The notes under the pieces are model-generated. The model did not search any database. It was given only the letters and a program-made list of their open reading frames with translations, and had not been told where the DNA came from. Below, in pieces: positions 1 to 9,287 of a stretch of DNA of 64,000 nt. This DNA comes from Streptomyces gossypii (lineage in GTDB: Bacteria; Actinomycetota; Actinomycetes; Streptomycetales; Streptomycetaceae). The first letter of the stretch is position 1. Every line of letters begins with the position of its first letter. Both the position numbers and the translations under genes were made by a program. The stretch covers positions 1-64,000 of the forward strand of contig NZ_JAJAGO010000012.1 of assembly GCF_025165795.1 (NCBI RefSeq). Direction: 5' to 3'.

Positions 1-87
1 GCCCGTGCGCTCACCGCCACCCCGGCCGCGCTGCGGAACCTGCTTCAGCAGGTCAAGGCAGGTACGCTCGCCCGCCTGCCGCGTTGA
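1..87 (+). CDS. 3' end of an unidentified protein (cut by window edge)
   Basis: An open frame enters the window at base 1 and ends at TGA 85-87, giving 28 residues ending KAGTLARLPR. Composition and codon use look coding. It would overlap the 3' end of the convergent aldo/keto reductase by 35 bp. The 'TPAALRNLLQQVKAG' pattern loosely recalls the C-terminus of small DUF397 proteins, but 28 residues cannot establish that. Confidence 0.4.
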   Translation, partial: ARALTATPAALRNLLQQVKAGTLARLPR

Positions 88-967
88 CCGGCAGCGCTTC
101 CTGAAGCTCTGTCAGTTCCGCCTCGTTCAGGCTGAGTTCAGTGGCCTGGGCGGAGTCCTGGACAGAAGCCGGGCGGCTGGCGCCCGGCAGCGGGATCACC
201 GTCGGGGAGCGGCTGAGCAGCCAGGCCAGAGCAACCCGCTGCGGGCTGACGCCGTGTTCGGCCGCGATGCGGTGGAAGGCGGTGCCTGCGGACAGGGCGC
301 CGGAAGGGCCGTCGAGGGAGCTGCGGGATATGCCGCCCAGTGGACTCCAGGGCAGGAAGGCCAGGCCAAGCCGGGTGCACAGCCGCAGCTCGGGCTCGCT
401 GTCGCGCACGGCGGGCGAGTACTGGTTCTGCACGGAGACGAGCCCGTCGCCCAGGATCGCGTGCGCCTCGAGGATCTGGGCGGTATCCGCGTTGGAAATC
501 CCGGCGGCGCGGATCGTGCCGGTGTCGAGCAGTTCGCGCAGGGCGCCGACGGACTCCGCCCAAGGCACGGCCGGGTCCGGCTTGTGCAGCTGGTACAGCC
601 CGATGGCCTCGACGCCGAGTCGCTTCAGGGAGGCTTCGGCGGCGCGCTTGAGATGGGCGGGGGTGCCGGTGACGGTCCAGCTGCCGTCGCCGGGGCGGCC
701 GCGGCCGCCCTTGGTGGCGACGAGGACGCCGGAGGTGTCGCCGCCGTAGCGAGCCAGCGCACGGGCGATGAGGAGCTCGTTGTGGCCGGCCTCGTCGGCG
801 TACCAGTGGTAGCTGTCGGCGGTGTCGATGAGGGTGACGCCCGCGTCGAGGGCGGCGTGGATCGTAGCGATGGCCCGCTGCTCGTCCGGGCGGTGCTCGA
901 TGGACAGCGGCATGGCGCCCAGTCCGACGGCGCTGACGGTGGTGTCTTTGAGGGTGCGGTTCCGCAT
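53..967 (-). CDS. aldo/keto reductase
   Basis: A 304-aa cytoplasmic NAD(P)H-dependent reductase of the AKR superfamily, predicted to reduce aldehydes or ketones; the substrate is not predictable. The catalytic tetrad is visible: Asp48 (LIDTADSY), Tyr53, Lys86 (VATKGG) and His128 (QLHKPD). The C-terminal half carries the NADPH-loop-like PLPGASRP segment. It is the second gene of a minus-strand pair, 50 bp behind the epimerase-like gene, and both are divergent from a LysR regulator that is the obvious candidate controller. ATG start with a purine-rich GGAAGAGA upstream. The length is normal for the family. Confidence 0.9.
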   Translation of the reverse strand: MRNRTLKDTTVSAVGLGAMPLSIEHRPDEQRAIATIHAALDAGVTLIDTADSYHWYADEAGHNELLIARALARYGGDTSGVLVATKGGRGRPGDGSWTVTGTPAHLKRAAEASLKRLGVEAIGLYQLHKPDPAVPWAESVGALRELLDTGTIRAAGISNADTAQILEAHAILGDGLVSVQNQYSPAVRDSEPELRLCTRLGLAFLPWSPLGGISRSSLDGPSGALSAGTAFHRIAAEHGVSPQRVALAWLLSRSPTVIPLPGASRPASVQDSAQATELSLNEAELTELQEALPVNAAGGRAYLP

Positions 968-988
968 GGCGGTCTCTTCCTTCAGGCG

Positions 989-1024
989 GCAGTTCAGACG
1001 GCGGTTCAGACCGCAGTTCAGGTG
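989..1024. repeat. three imperfect 12-bp tandem repeats
   Basis: GGCAGTTCAGAC, GGCGGTTCAGAC and CGCAGTTCAGGT follow each other in the gap between the reductase and the epimerase-like gene, running into the last codons of the latter. Probably replication slippage; no function inferred. Confidence 0.6.
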
Positions 1025-1959
1025 GCGGTGTCGGCGGATACGGCGAGGGCTTCGGTGATGACGCCGGGCAGCCAGTCGGTGGTGCGGGAGAAGGAGAAAC
1101 CCGACTCTTTCGCGCGGGCGTTGCTCATGGCGTAGTGGCGGTCGAAGGAGAACGGCGAGGCTGCTTCCCCGGCGGCGACGACGCGGTACACCGGGTCACG
1201 GCCCGTCCGCGCGGCGATCACGGCTGCCAGGTCGTGTACGTCGAGCAGCCCGTCTGAGCAGGCGTTGACCGGCCCCGTGAGGTCGGTGCCCGTCGCCGCC
1301 CACAGCAGCAGGTCCGCCAGCTCCTCGTAGTGGATGAAGACCGACGGAAGTGGCTCGGCGTGCACAGCGATCTCCGTGCCCTGGGCGATGCGCTCGCTGT
1401 AGTACGCCAGCCGACCGGTGAACTCCTGCACGCCGCCGCCGAGCACGTGTGCGCTGCGCACGGAGGCGAAAGCGAACCCGCCCTCCCGGGTGAAGACGGC
1501 CTCCGCCTGGCGCTTGCCCTCGGCGTAGTGCGCCTCCAGGTACGCGTCGTCATGCCAGGGGAGGTCACTCCCCACCACCCAGGTGGCCGGGTCCACCGTC
1601 TCCTCCGGCACCGGAGTGCCCTGCGGGAGGGAGCGCAGCCCAGCGGTCTCCGGGTTGTACACCTCGATCGTGGACGTCATCACGTAGCGACGGGTACGGC
1701 CGCGGAAGGCGCGGGCGGCGATTGCGGCCTGCACGGGGGTGTAGCAGACCTGGTCGACGACCACGTCGAAGGTGCGGGAGCCGAGCGCGGCGCGGAGAGC
1801 GGTCTCGTCGTTCCGGTCGACGATGAGGTGCTCGACGCCGGGCGGTGGCGCGGTGGAGCCGCGGTTGATCACAGTGACGTGGTGCCCGGCTGCCTGCAAA
1901 CGCTGGACCAGGAGCTTTCCGAAGTACCGGCTGCCGCCGATGACGCAGATCTCTTTCAT
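1018..1959 (-). CDS. NAD-dependent epimerase/reductase (extended SDR)
   Basis: A 313-aa protein with an N-terminal Rossmann fold (IGGSRYFGK, a GxxxxFG variant of the SDR glycine motif) and the NRG segment that follows beta2 in NAD(P)-binding extended SDRs. It resembles NAD-dependent epimerase/dehydratase proteins acting on nucleotide sugars or other nucleotide-linked substrates; the substrate is unknown. The ATG at 1959 is preferred because AGGA lies 8 bases upstream. A TTG at 1986 in the same frame lacks a ribosome site. Probably co-transcribed with the downstream aldo/keto reductase, and 70 bp from the divergent LysR gene. Confidence 0.8.
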   Translation of the reverse strand: MKEICVIGGSRYFGKLLVQRLQAAGHHVTVINRGSTAPPPGVEHLIVDRNDETALRAALGSRTFDVVVDQVCYTPVQAAIAARAFRGRTRRYVMTSTIEVYNPETAGLRSLPQGTPVPEETVDPATWVVGSDLPWHDDAYLEAHYAEGKRQAEAVFTREGGFAFASVRSAHVLGGGVQEFTGRLAYYSERIAQGTEIAVHAEPLPSVFIHYEELADLLLWAATGTDLTGPVNACSDGLLDVHDLAAVIAARTGRDPVYRVVAAGEAASPFSFDRHYAMSNARAKESGFSFSRTTDWLPGVITEALAVSADTAT

Positions 1960-2029
1960 GCCTCCATCCTGGACAGCTACGGTCAACAGCAGAAGTGCCG
2001 ACTTACTGGAAGCGTGTTAAGGGAAACTG

Positions 2030-2935
2030 TTGATCGATATGCAGCGGCTTCGCGTCCTGCGGGCGGTGGCGGAGCACGGCAGCTTCAGCCGGGCGGCCGC
2101 CGCTCTCCGCCTCACCCCCTCCGCCGTCTCCCAGCATGTGGCCACCCTGGAGCGCAGCCTCGGCACCCAGGTCGTGGCGCGCAGCACCCGCGGAGTGACT
2201 CTCACCCAGGCGGGCCAGATCATGGTCGGGGCCGCCGAGTCCGTCGCCGCCGAACTCGCCCACGCGAAGCAGCAGGTGGACGGGCTCAGCGCGGGCCGCA
2301 CCCAGCTGACCGTCGCCACCTTCACCAGCGGCGGCAGGCTGCTGCTGCCCGGCGCCCTCGCCCGGCTCACGGCAGCCCATCCCGACACCGTGCTCCACGT
2401 CAGGGAGGGTGAGCCGGAGGACAGTCTGCCGCTGGTCCGCCAGGGCGCCGTGGACCTCGCGCTCGCCTATCACTTCGACGGACCGCTGCCCGTGGGGACC
2501 CTTCAGAGCTCCAGCCTGAAATGGACCGCGCTCATGAAGGATCCGTTGCATGTCGTCCTGCCCCAAGGGCATCCACTGGCCAGGCGCGATGCACTGGACA
2601 TCGCCGAACTGGCGACCGAACCCTGGGTGCTCGGCTGCCGCAAGACGGAGGCGTACCTGCGGCGCTACTCCGAGCGCGCGGGCTTCACCCCCGAGGTGCG
2701 CGGCACGACCACGGACTACTTCTTCGCCCGCTCGCTCGTCGCCGCAGGCATGGGGATCTCCCTGATCCCCTCCATCGCGCTGGCTCCGGCCGTGCCGGGC
2801 CTGCACAACGTCCCGGTCAAGCCGCCATCTCCGGCCCGGCACATCGGCGTCGCCACGATCGGCCGCCGCCGCGACCACCCTCAGGTCATGACGCTCATCC
2901 AAGCCCTTCACGATCAGGCAGCAGCGCTGGGCTAG
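2030..2935 (+). CDS. LysR-family transcriptional regulator
   Basis: A 301-aa regulator. Residues 4-62 form the N-terminal winged helix typical of LysR proteins (SFSRAAAALRLTPSAVSQHV), followed by a linker helix and an effector-binding domain from about residue 90. Start: TTG at 2030 has AAGGGA five bases upstream; the in-frame ATG at 2039 is spaced too far. LysR regulators usually control the divergent neighbour, here the epimerase/aldo-keto reductase pair across a 70-bp gap. The effector is unknown. Confidence 0.9.
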   Translation: MIDMQRLRVLRAVAEHGSFSRAAAALRLTPSAVSQHVATLERSLGTQVVARSTRGVTLTQAGQIMVGAAESVAAELAHAKQQVDGLSAGRTQLTVATFTSGGRLLLPGALARLTAAHPDTVLHVREGEPEDSLPLVRQGAVDLALAYHFDGPLPVGTLQSSSLKWTALMKDPLHVVLPQGHPLARRDALDIAELATEPWVLGCRKTEAYLRRYSERAGFTPEVRGTTTDYFFARSLVAAGMGISLIPSIALAPAVPGLHNVPVKPPSPARHIGVATIGRRRDHPQVMTLIQALHDQAAALG

Positions 2936-3001
2936 GCATGAACGCAGACCCAGATCACCTTCCAGCGCCTGACGGCGCCCGTGTTGCCGGCGCTTCCGCC
3001 G

Positions 3002-6000
3002 TCACGGCGCCGGCTCTGTCGCCGGGTCCAGCTCGCCGCCGCGCGCGAACGCCGTGTCGAACGCGGCGGGGCCCAGGCCCGCGCGTGCGGCTGCGGTCGC
3101 GCGGTCCACGTCGGCGCGTTCCGCCGGAGGCAGCGGCGCGCCCACCGAGGCGCGCGCCTCGGTGGCGGCGCCCAGCAGGCGCGCCGCGCGCTCGTGGCTG
3201 CCCGCCAGGGCATGCGCACCGGCCAGGCCCTCCAGGGCCAGCGCGACCGCCCGGGGGTCGCCGGTGTCCCGGGCGGCGGTAAGCCCCTCCCGGTGCCGTG
3301 CCAGCGCCGCGTCCGCGTCGCCGCGCAGTTCCGCGATGAAGCCGAGTTCGGCCAGGATCAGCGCCGTACCGTACTCCGCGTCGAACTGACGGTTCCATTC
3401 GATCCAGTTGCCCAGGTACGCCTCGGCCGAGTCGAGCCGCCCCTGCCGCCGGGCGCCGAGGGCGAGCCCCACCTCCGCGAACTCCTCGGCGGGTTTGTCG
3501 CCCTGCTCCACGGCCAGCCGGCGGGCCCGCTCGTGGAACTCCTCGGCCCGCTCTTGGTCCCCGGTCAGCAACGCGATCCGGCCCAGTTCGGACCACCGGG
3601 TGGAGGCTGCCGTCCACAGTCCGAGGTCCTCGGCGAAGCACAGGCTGTCCTGGTGCCACTTGGCCGCACCCGCGTAGTCGCCGGCGATCTCGGCCAGCGT
3701 GCCGAGCACTCCCATGGCGTACAGCTGGCCCCACCGGTCACCGGCCGTACGGAAGAGCGCCAGGCTCTGCTCGGCGTCGCGCCGGGCGGATTCCAGGTCG
3801 CCGCGGACGAGTCGCTGCATGCCCCGGGTGCCCAGGGCGGCGGCGATGCCCCAGGAGTCGTCCAGGGCCCGGAAGTCCGCGAGCACCCGGTCTGTCAGCT
3901 CCTCACCGACAGCCTGGTCGCCGAAGCCGCTGACGGCGAAGCCGAGGAACCAGCCTGCTCTGGTGCTGTGCCGCGCAGGTTCGCGGACGGCCTCGTACAG
4001 CTGGAGCGGGGAGCGGCTGCCGCGCGCCGGGGCGCGGTCGCCGGAGAGCATCCTCATCCCGGCCAGCCAGGCCTCGGCCGGTGCGGAGTCGACAGCTGGA
4101 CCCGGGCCGCCTTCCGCGCGTACGGACAGGGCCAGGGACAGCGAGCGCTTCGCCTCGGCGAGCCGCCCGCGCAGGTACCAGTACCAGAACATCGCGTGGA
4201 CGAGCCGCCGCGCGAGCCGGGCGTCGCCGTCGGCGGCGGCCCAGTCGAGAGCGCCGCGGATGTTGGCCGCCTCGGCGTCGAGGCGGCCTAGCCAGCGCTG
4301 CTGGTCGCTGCCGCGCAGGTACGGCTCGGCCTGCTCCGCGAGCGCGGCGTAGTGACCGGCGTGGGTGCGCCGTATCTGCTGGTGCTCGGTGGCCCGCAGT
4401 TGTTCGAGGCAGTAGGCGGCGACGGACTCCAGCAGCCGGTAGCGGGGGCCGTCGGGACCATGCGCGACCACCACCAGGGAACGGTCGACCAGGCGGCTCA
4501 GCAGGTCCATGACCTGGGCGGGCTTCACCCCGTCCCCGGCGCAGACCGTCTCGGCGGCGTCCAGGGTGCAGCCGTCGGAGTGGACCGCGAGCCTCCGCAG
4601 GACGGTCTGCTCGGCCGCTGTCAGCAGTTCCCAGCTCCAGTCGATCATGGCGCGCAGGGTGCGCTGCCGGGCCGGTGCGCCGCGGTGCCCGCCGGTCAGC
4701 AGCCGGAACCGGTCGTTCAGACGCTCGGCCAACTCCCGTACGCCCAGGGCGCGTACGCGACTGGAGGCCAACTCCAGGGCGAGCGGAATCCCGTCCAGGC
4801 GGCGGCAGATCGCGGCGACCGCCGGGGCGTTGTCGTCGGTGAGTACGAAACCGGGCGAGGCCGCGACGGCCCTGGCGACGAACAACTGGACGGCACTCGA
4901 CCTCCGCAGCGCAGCCTGCGCCTCGGCCGTGCCCGTCCCGTCCGCAGGTTCCGCCGCTTCCGCCGGCTCGGGCACGTCCAACGGGGGTACGGACCACAGT
5001 TGTTCGCCGGGAATGTCCAGCGGTTCCTGGCTGGTGGCCAGCAACCGTACGCCCGGCGCCGCCTGGAGCAGCGCCTCGGCCAGCGCCGCCGCCGATTCGA
5101 TGACGTGCTCACAGTTGTCCAGGACCAGCAGCAACTCCTTGCCGGGCAGGGCCTCGGCGAGCCGGCTGGTCATGGTGAGGGGCTTTCCCGGCGGCAACGG
5201 CCCCGCGCCCCCGCCGGCGTCGTCCCGGATGCCCAGGGTCGCGGCCACCGCCTCGGCCAGCTTCTCCACCGAGCCCGGACCCGGACCCGGGCCTGCGCCG
5301 GGGCGCGGCTGGGCCGCCAGCTCGACCAGCCACGCGCCGTCCGCGAAGGAGTCGGCGAGCTGGGCGGCGGTCTCCAGGGCGAGCCGGGTCTTACCCACCC
5401 CGCCGGGGCCGGTCAGGGTCACCAGGCGGGACGAAGCCAGCAGTGAGCGCACCTCGGTGACCGACCCGGAACGTCCGATCAGCCCGGTGACGGGCGTGGG
5501 CAGGTTCGTACGCGGCCGGGCACGGTCAGCCGCCGGTGCGGCAGACATGGCAGACACGGCAGGCATGGCAGGTGCGGCAGGCACGGCAGGTGCGGCAGGC
5601 ACGGCAGGTGCGGCAGGCACGGCAGGTGCGGCAGGCACGGCAGGTGCGGCAGGTGCGGCAGGCACGGCCACATCAGGGGCCCCCGCCGCGCCGACCGGCC
5701 CTACCGCCCGCAGCGCCGGGTCCTGCCGGAGGATCGCCTGCTGCAACGCGGCCAGTCCGGTGCTCGGCTCCAGCCCCAGCTCCTCGTCCAGCCGGCGGCG
5801 CAGGGCGTGGTAGCTGTCCAGGGCCTCGCTCGCGCGCCCGGCACGGTAGAGGGCACGCATATGGGCTGCGCGCAGCCGCTCCCGCAGAGGGTGACGCTCC
5901 GTCAAGTCTCCCAGTTCACCGGCCAGCAGACCGTGCTCGCCCAACTCAAGCCGTGCTTCGGCTTGTTCCTCCAGCGCCAGCAGGCGCGTTTCCTCCAGCC

Positions 6001-6511
6001 GGACGATCGCCGCGCGGCTGAACGGTTCGTCGGCGAAGTCGGCGAAGGCGGGGCCCCGCCACAGTTCCAGGGCTTCGGTCAGCAGGGCGGCCCGCTCACG
6101 GGGCGCGTCGGCCTGCCGGGCCCGCGCCGTCAGGGAGGCGAACCGGTCGGCGTCCACCGCGTCGTCCGCCACCCGCAGCAGATAGCCCGGCGGACGGTGC
6201 ACCACCAGCTCCCGGCCGCCGTCTCCCCCGCCGCCCCCTCCACTCCCGGCGGCTCCGCCGCTCCTCGCAGCTCCGCCCCCTGCCCGTGCCAGGGCACGCC
6301 GCAGCCGCGACACGCGGGTCTGCAGCGCGCCCGCCGGGTTGGCGGGCGGCCGGGCTCCCCACAGGTCCTCGACCAGCCGGTCGGAGGAGACCACCTGCCC
6401 CGGCGTCACCAGCAGACCGGCCAGCAGGGCGCGGACCTTCGCTTCCGGCACCGCCACCGGTTCACCGTCCGCCGTCCACACGGCCAACGGCCCCAGCACC
6501 CCGTATCGCAT
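3002..6511 (-). CDS. AfsR/SARP-type regulator with NB-ARC-like ATPase and TPR domains
   Basis: A 1169-aa transcriptional regulator. Residues 1-95 are an OmpR-like winged helix (VLGPLAVW...LLAGLLV). Residues about 100-250 are the bacterial transcriptional activator (BTAD) domain. A low-complexity Ala/Pro/Val linker follows. The STAND/NB-ARC ATPase has Walker A GPGGVGKT (Lys374) and Walker B LLLVLDNCEH. The C-terminal ~400 residues are TPR-like helical repeats. Relatives such as AfsR activate secondary-metabolite or developmental genes in response to phosphorylation or ligands. It is divergent (158 bp) from an SDR-MFS pair, its likeliest local target. It ends convergently with the LysR gene. 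Confidence 0.9.
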   Translation of the reverse strand: MRYGVLGPLAVWTADGEPVAVPEAKVRALLAGLLVTPGQVVSSDRLVEDLWGARPPANPAGALQTRVSRLRRALARAGGGAARSGGAAGSGGGGGGDGGRELVVHRPPGYLLRVADDAVDADRFASLTARARQADAPRERAALLTEALELWRGPAFADFADEPFSRAAIVRLEETRLLALEEQAEARLELGEHGLLAGELGDLTERHPLRERLRAAHMRALYRAGRASEALDSYHALRRRLDEELGLEPSTGLAALQQAILRQDPALRAVGPVGAAGAPDVAVPAAPAAPAVPAAPAVPAAPAVPAAPAVPAAPAMPAVSAMSAAPAADRARPRTNLPTPVTGLIGRSGSVTEVRSLLASSRLVTLTGPGGVGKTRLALETAAQLADSFADGAWLVELAAQPRPGAGPGPGPGSVEKLAEAVAATLGIRDDAGGGAGPLPPGKPLTMTSRLAEALPGKELLLVLDNCEHVIESAAALAEALLQAAPGVRLLATSQEPLDIPGEQLWSVPPLDVPEPAEAAEPADGTGTAEAQAALRRSSAVQLFVARAVAASPGFVLTDDNAPAVAAICRRLDGIPLALELASSRVRALGVRELAERLNDRFRLLTGGHRGAPARQRTLRAMIDWSWELLTAAEQTVLRRLAVHSDGCTLDAAETVCAGDGVKPAQVMDLLSRLVDRSLVVVAHGPDGPRYRLLESVAAYCLEQLRATEHQQIRRTHAGHYAALAEQAEPYLRGSDQQRWLGRLDAEAANIRGALDWAAADGDARLARRLVHAMFWYWYLRGRLAEAKRSLSLALSVRAEGGPGPAVDSAPAEAWLAGMRMLSGDRAPARGSRSPLQLYEAVREPARHSTRAGWFLGFAVSGFGDQAVGEELTDRVLADFRALDDSWGIAAALGTRGMQRLVRGDLESARRDAEQSLALFRTAGDRWGQLYAMGVLGTLAEIAGDYAGAAKWHQDSLCFAEDLGLWTAASTRWSELGRIALLTGDQERAEEFHERARRLAVEQGDKPAEEFAEVGLALGARRQGRLDSAEAYLGNWIEWNRQFDAEYGTALILAELGFIAELRGDADAALARHREGLTAARDTGDPRAVALALEGLAGAHALAGSHERAARLLGAATEARASVGAPLPPAERADVDRATAAARAGLGPAAFDTAFARGGELDPATEPAP
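5534..5667. repeat. 9/18-bp tandem repeat inside the AfsR-like gene
   Basis: Alternating GGCAGGTGC and GGCAGGCAC units (plus strand) repeated about a dozen times encode an Ala-Pro-Val-rich linker between the BTAD domain and the ATPase. Units near the 5534 end are more diverged. The copy number is likely to vary between strains by slippage. Confidence 0.85.
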
Positions 6512-6669
6512 GAACCCACGGTAGCCGCCCGCCGGGGAGAAGCCGCCACCGCAAGCGGACCGAAAGCCGCCCGCAAGCGCCGCCGCGCACAGTCGTCCTC
6601 GTCAACAGGGAACGGCGCGGCGCAGCAGCGGCGCGGCCCGACGCAGCACGGCTGAGCAGGGAGACAACG

Positions 6670-7431
6670 ATGAGCAGGTTCACGGGCAAGAAGGCGGTCG
6701 TCACCGGCGGTACGCACGGGATGGGCCTGGCGATCGTCAAGGCGCTGCTGGACGGCGGAGCCGAGGTCGTCTTCACGGGCCGTAACGAGCGGAAGATCGA
6801 AGAGGCGCAGTCGCAGTTGAAGTCCGGCGCGGCACACGTGGTGCGCTCCGACGCCGCGAGCATGGCAGACATCGCCGCTCTCGCCGATCTCACACAGAAG
6901 AAGCTCGGCCGCATCGACTATCTCTTCCTCAATCACGGAATCGCCGAACTGGAGCCGCTCGAAGACGTCACCGAGGGGTCCTGGGACCGGCACTTCGACA
7001 TCAACACCAAGGGCACCTTCTTCACCGTGCAGAGCCTGGCGCCGCTGATCAACGACGGCGGGGCGCTGGTCTTCACGACCGTCGCCAACGATCACGTCTT
7101 CCCCGGTATGAGCGCCTACTCCGCCTCCAAGGACGCGGTCCGCGCCTTCGCCCATGTCCTGGCCGCCGAGTTCCTGCCGCGCGGGATCCGGGTCAACTCC
7201 GTCGCCCCCGGCTTCATCAAGACACCCACCATGGGCGTCGCCGGACTGACGGACGAGGAGCGCCGGGAGTTCGAGAAGCAGGGTGACGAGACGACGCCGC
7301 TGAAGCGCAACGGCACGGTCGAGGAGGTCGCCGCCGCCGCGCTGTTCCTGGCCGCCGACGCGACCTTCACGACAAACGTCGAACTCCCCGTCGACGGCGG
7401 CTTCGCGCAGGGCCTCAGCGCCGCGCACTGA
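6670..7431 (+). CDS. SDR-family oxidoreductase
   Basis: A 253-aa classical short-chain dehydrogenase/reductase. Cofactor motif TGGTHGMG (residues 12-19), NHG in place of NNAG after beta4, and the catalytic YSASK motif are all present. TGR after beta2 suggests NADP(H). GGGAG upstream supports the ATG start. It is followed by an MFS exporter (147-bp gap) and divergent from the large AfsR-like regulator, so the three may form a regulated resistance or metabolite module. The substrate is unknown. Confidence 0.88.
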   Translation: MSRFTGKKAVVTGGTHGMGLAIVKALLDGGAEVVFTGRNERKIEEAQSQLKSGAAHVVRSDAASMADIAALADLTQKKLGRIDYLFLNHGIAELEPLEDVTEGSWDRHFDINTKGTFFTVQSLAPLINDGGALVFTTVANDHVFPGMSAYSASKDAVRAFAHVLAAEFLPRGIRVNSVAPGFIKTPTMGVAGLTDEERREFEKQGDETTPLKRNGTVEEVAAAALFLAADATFTTNVELPVDGGFAQGLSAAH

Positions 7432-7578
7432 TCCCGCGCCCGGCCCATACGCCCCGGCCCCTCTACTCCCCTGCCTCCCGTACGCGGGTGCGGCCCCGCG
7501 ACGCTGCCGTGGCCGCATCCGCAGCACCCGCAGCACCCCTGAATGCCCAACGGATATCCGAACGGAAGGTTCACCCCC

Positions 7579-9198
7579 ATGTCTTCACAGGTCGTCTCCG
7601 GGCGCACGCGCGCCGGACGGCGGGAATGGATCGGGCTGGCGCTGCTGGCGCTGCCCAGCATGCTGCTGTCCCTGGACGTGACACTGCTGCACCTGGCCGT
7701 GCCCCAACTGGGCGCGGCGCTGGCGCCGAGCAGCACCCAGATGCTGTGGATCATCGACATCTACGCGTTCATGATCGCCGGTTTCCTGGTCACCATGGGC
7801 ACCCTGGGCGACCGCATCGGCCGCCGCAGGCTGCTGCTGGGCGGCGCCCTGGCCTTCGGTGTCGCCTCGGTGCTCGCCGCCTACGCGAACAGCCCGGAGA
7901 TGCTGATCGGCGCCCGAGCCCTGCTGGGCATCGCGGGCGCGACGCTGATGCCCTCCACGCTCGCCCTGATCAGCAACATGTTCCAGGACCCCAGACAACG
8001 GGGAAGCGCCTTCGGAATCTGGGCTGCCAGCTTCTCGCTCGGCATCGCCCTGGGCCCGGTGGTCGGCGGCGCGATGCTGGAACGCTTCTGGTGGGGCTCG
8101 GTCTTCCTGCTCGCCCTCCCGGTGATGGCCCTGCTCCTGATCACCGGCCCGCTGGTGCTGCCCGAGTACAGGGACGAGAACGCGGGCCGCCTCGACCTGA
8201 TCAGTGTCGGCCTCTCGCTGGCCACCATCCTGCCCGTCGTCTACGGCATCAAGGAGACCGCCAAGCACGGCCCGGGGGCGGCTTCGCTGGCCGCTCTCCT
8301 CGTCGGCGCGGCCTTCGGAATCCTCTTCGGCCGCCGCCAACTGCGCCTGACCGAGCCGATGCTGGACCTGAGCCTCTTCCGCAGCCGCGCGTTCAGCGTC
8401 GCGCTGGGTGTGATGCTGTTCGGCGCCTTCGCGATCGGCGGCATCTATCTGTTCGTCACCCAGTATCTGCAGCTGGTCGCCGGACTCTCCCCGTTGCGCG
8501 CCGGGCTGTGGCTGCTGCCCGCCGCCGCGCTGCTCATCGTCATGTCGATGCTCGCCCCGGTCGCGGCCCGCCGCATCCGCCCCGGCAGTGTCACCGGCAT
8601 CGGCCTCGCCCTGTCCGCCGTGGGCTATCTCATCCTCACCCTGGCCGACCCCAGCGACAACGGACTCGCCTACGTCGTCATCGGCTTCAGCTTCGTCTAC
8701 ACCGGTATCGGCCCGCTGATGGCACTCAGCGTCTCCCTCATCGTCGGGTCCGCGCCGGACGAAAAGGCAGGAGCGGCCTCAGCCCTTCAGGAGACCAGCA
8801 GCGAGTTCGGTCTCGCGCTGGGCATCGCCGCCCTCGGCAGCATCGGCACCACCGTCTACCGCGACGGCGTCTCGGACAGCCTGCCGGCCGACACCCCCGC
8901 CGCCGCCGAGACCGCCACCCAGGACACCCTGGCCCGTGCCCTGGACGCCACGGAGGGCCTCCCCGCCTCCCTCGCCAACCAGATCCTCACCCCCGCCCGC
9001 GAGGCGTTCGCCACCGGCCTCAATGTCGTCGCCCTCATCAGCGCGATCCTGGTGGCGGCCCTCGCCGTCCTCGCCTTCACCACCCTCCGCCACGTGCCGC
9101 CCACGGGGGCGGCGCAGGAGCCGGAAGAGCGGGAAGCGCCGGAGGCGCTCGCGGAGTCCGCACCCGACACGACCGCCTCCGTGCCGGTTCCGCGCTAA
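7579..9198 (+). CDS. MFS drug/proton antiporter, DHA2 (EmrB/QacA-like) family
   Basis: A 539-aa integral membrane exporter with about 14 hydrophobic segments. It carries the family landmarks: DVTLLHLAVPQL in TM1, an antiporter-type motif A (GDRIGRRR) in the TM2-TM3 loop, and a polar acidic C-terminal tail. By family it exports hydrophobic drugs or dyes by proton exchange. The ATG at 7579 is preferred: GGAAGG lies 9 bases upstream, and a second in-frame ATG at 7543 lacks a site. Same strand as the SDR gene upstream. Confidence 0.9.
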   Translation: MSSQVVSGRTRAGRREWIGLALLALPSMLLSLDVTLLHLAVPQLGAALAPSSTQMLWIIDIYAFMIAGFLVTMGTLGDRIGRRRLLLGGALAFGVASVLAAYANSPEMLIGARALLGIAGATLMPSTLALISNMFQDPRQRGSAFGIWAASFSLGIALGPVVGGAMLERFWWGSVFLLALPVMALLLITGPLVLPEYRDENAGRLDLISVGLSLATILPVVYGIKETAKHGPGAASLAALLVGAAFGILFGRRQLRLTEPMLDLSLFRSRAFSVALGVMLFGAFAIGGIYLFVTQYLQLVAGLSPLRAGLWLLPAAALLIVMSMLAPVAARRIRPGSVTGIGLALSAVGYLILTLADPSDNGLAYVVIGFSFVYTGIGPLMALSVSLIVGSAPDEKAGAASALQETSSEFGLALGIAALGSIGTTVYRDGVSDSLPADTPAAAETATQDTLARALDATEGLPASLANQILTPAREAFATGLNVVALISAILVAALAVLAFTTLRHVPPTGAAQEPEEREAPEALAESAPDTTASVPVPR

Positions 9199-9204
9199 GA
9201 GCCC

Positions 9205-9286
9205 CTAACAGAATGGGCGGTCGATCAGCTTGCGGCGTCTGGTGCGTGCGCTCGCAAGGCGGAGGATCGTCCTCGTACTGGGCGTA
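9205..9286. mobile_element. relic of a short inverted-repeat element (MITE-like)
   Basis: This stretch matches the left interior of the intact element at 19480-19641. The shared core is CGCAAGGCGGAGG, a variable dinucleotide, CGTCCTC, then TACTGGGCGTA; GATCAGC and GCGGCGTC are also shared. Terminal repeats are eroded and the right half is missing. Confidence 0.55.
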
Positions 9287-9287
9287 C

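Noticed and set aside
5..1135. 376-aa plus-strand frame opposite the reductase and epimerase genes
   Set aside because: Antisense to genes with clear AKR and SDR motifs; Gly/Val/Ala-rich shadow without a ribosome site.
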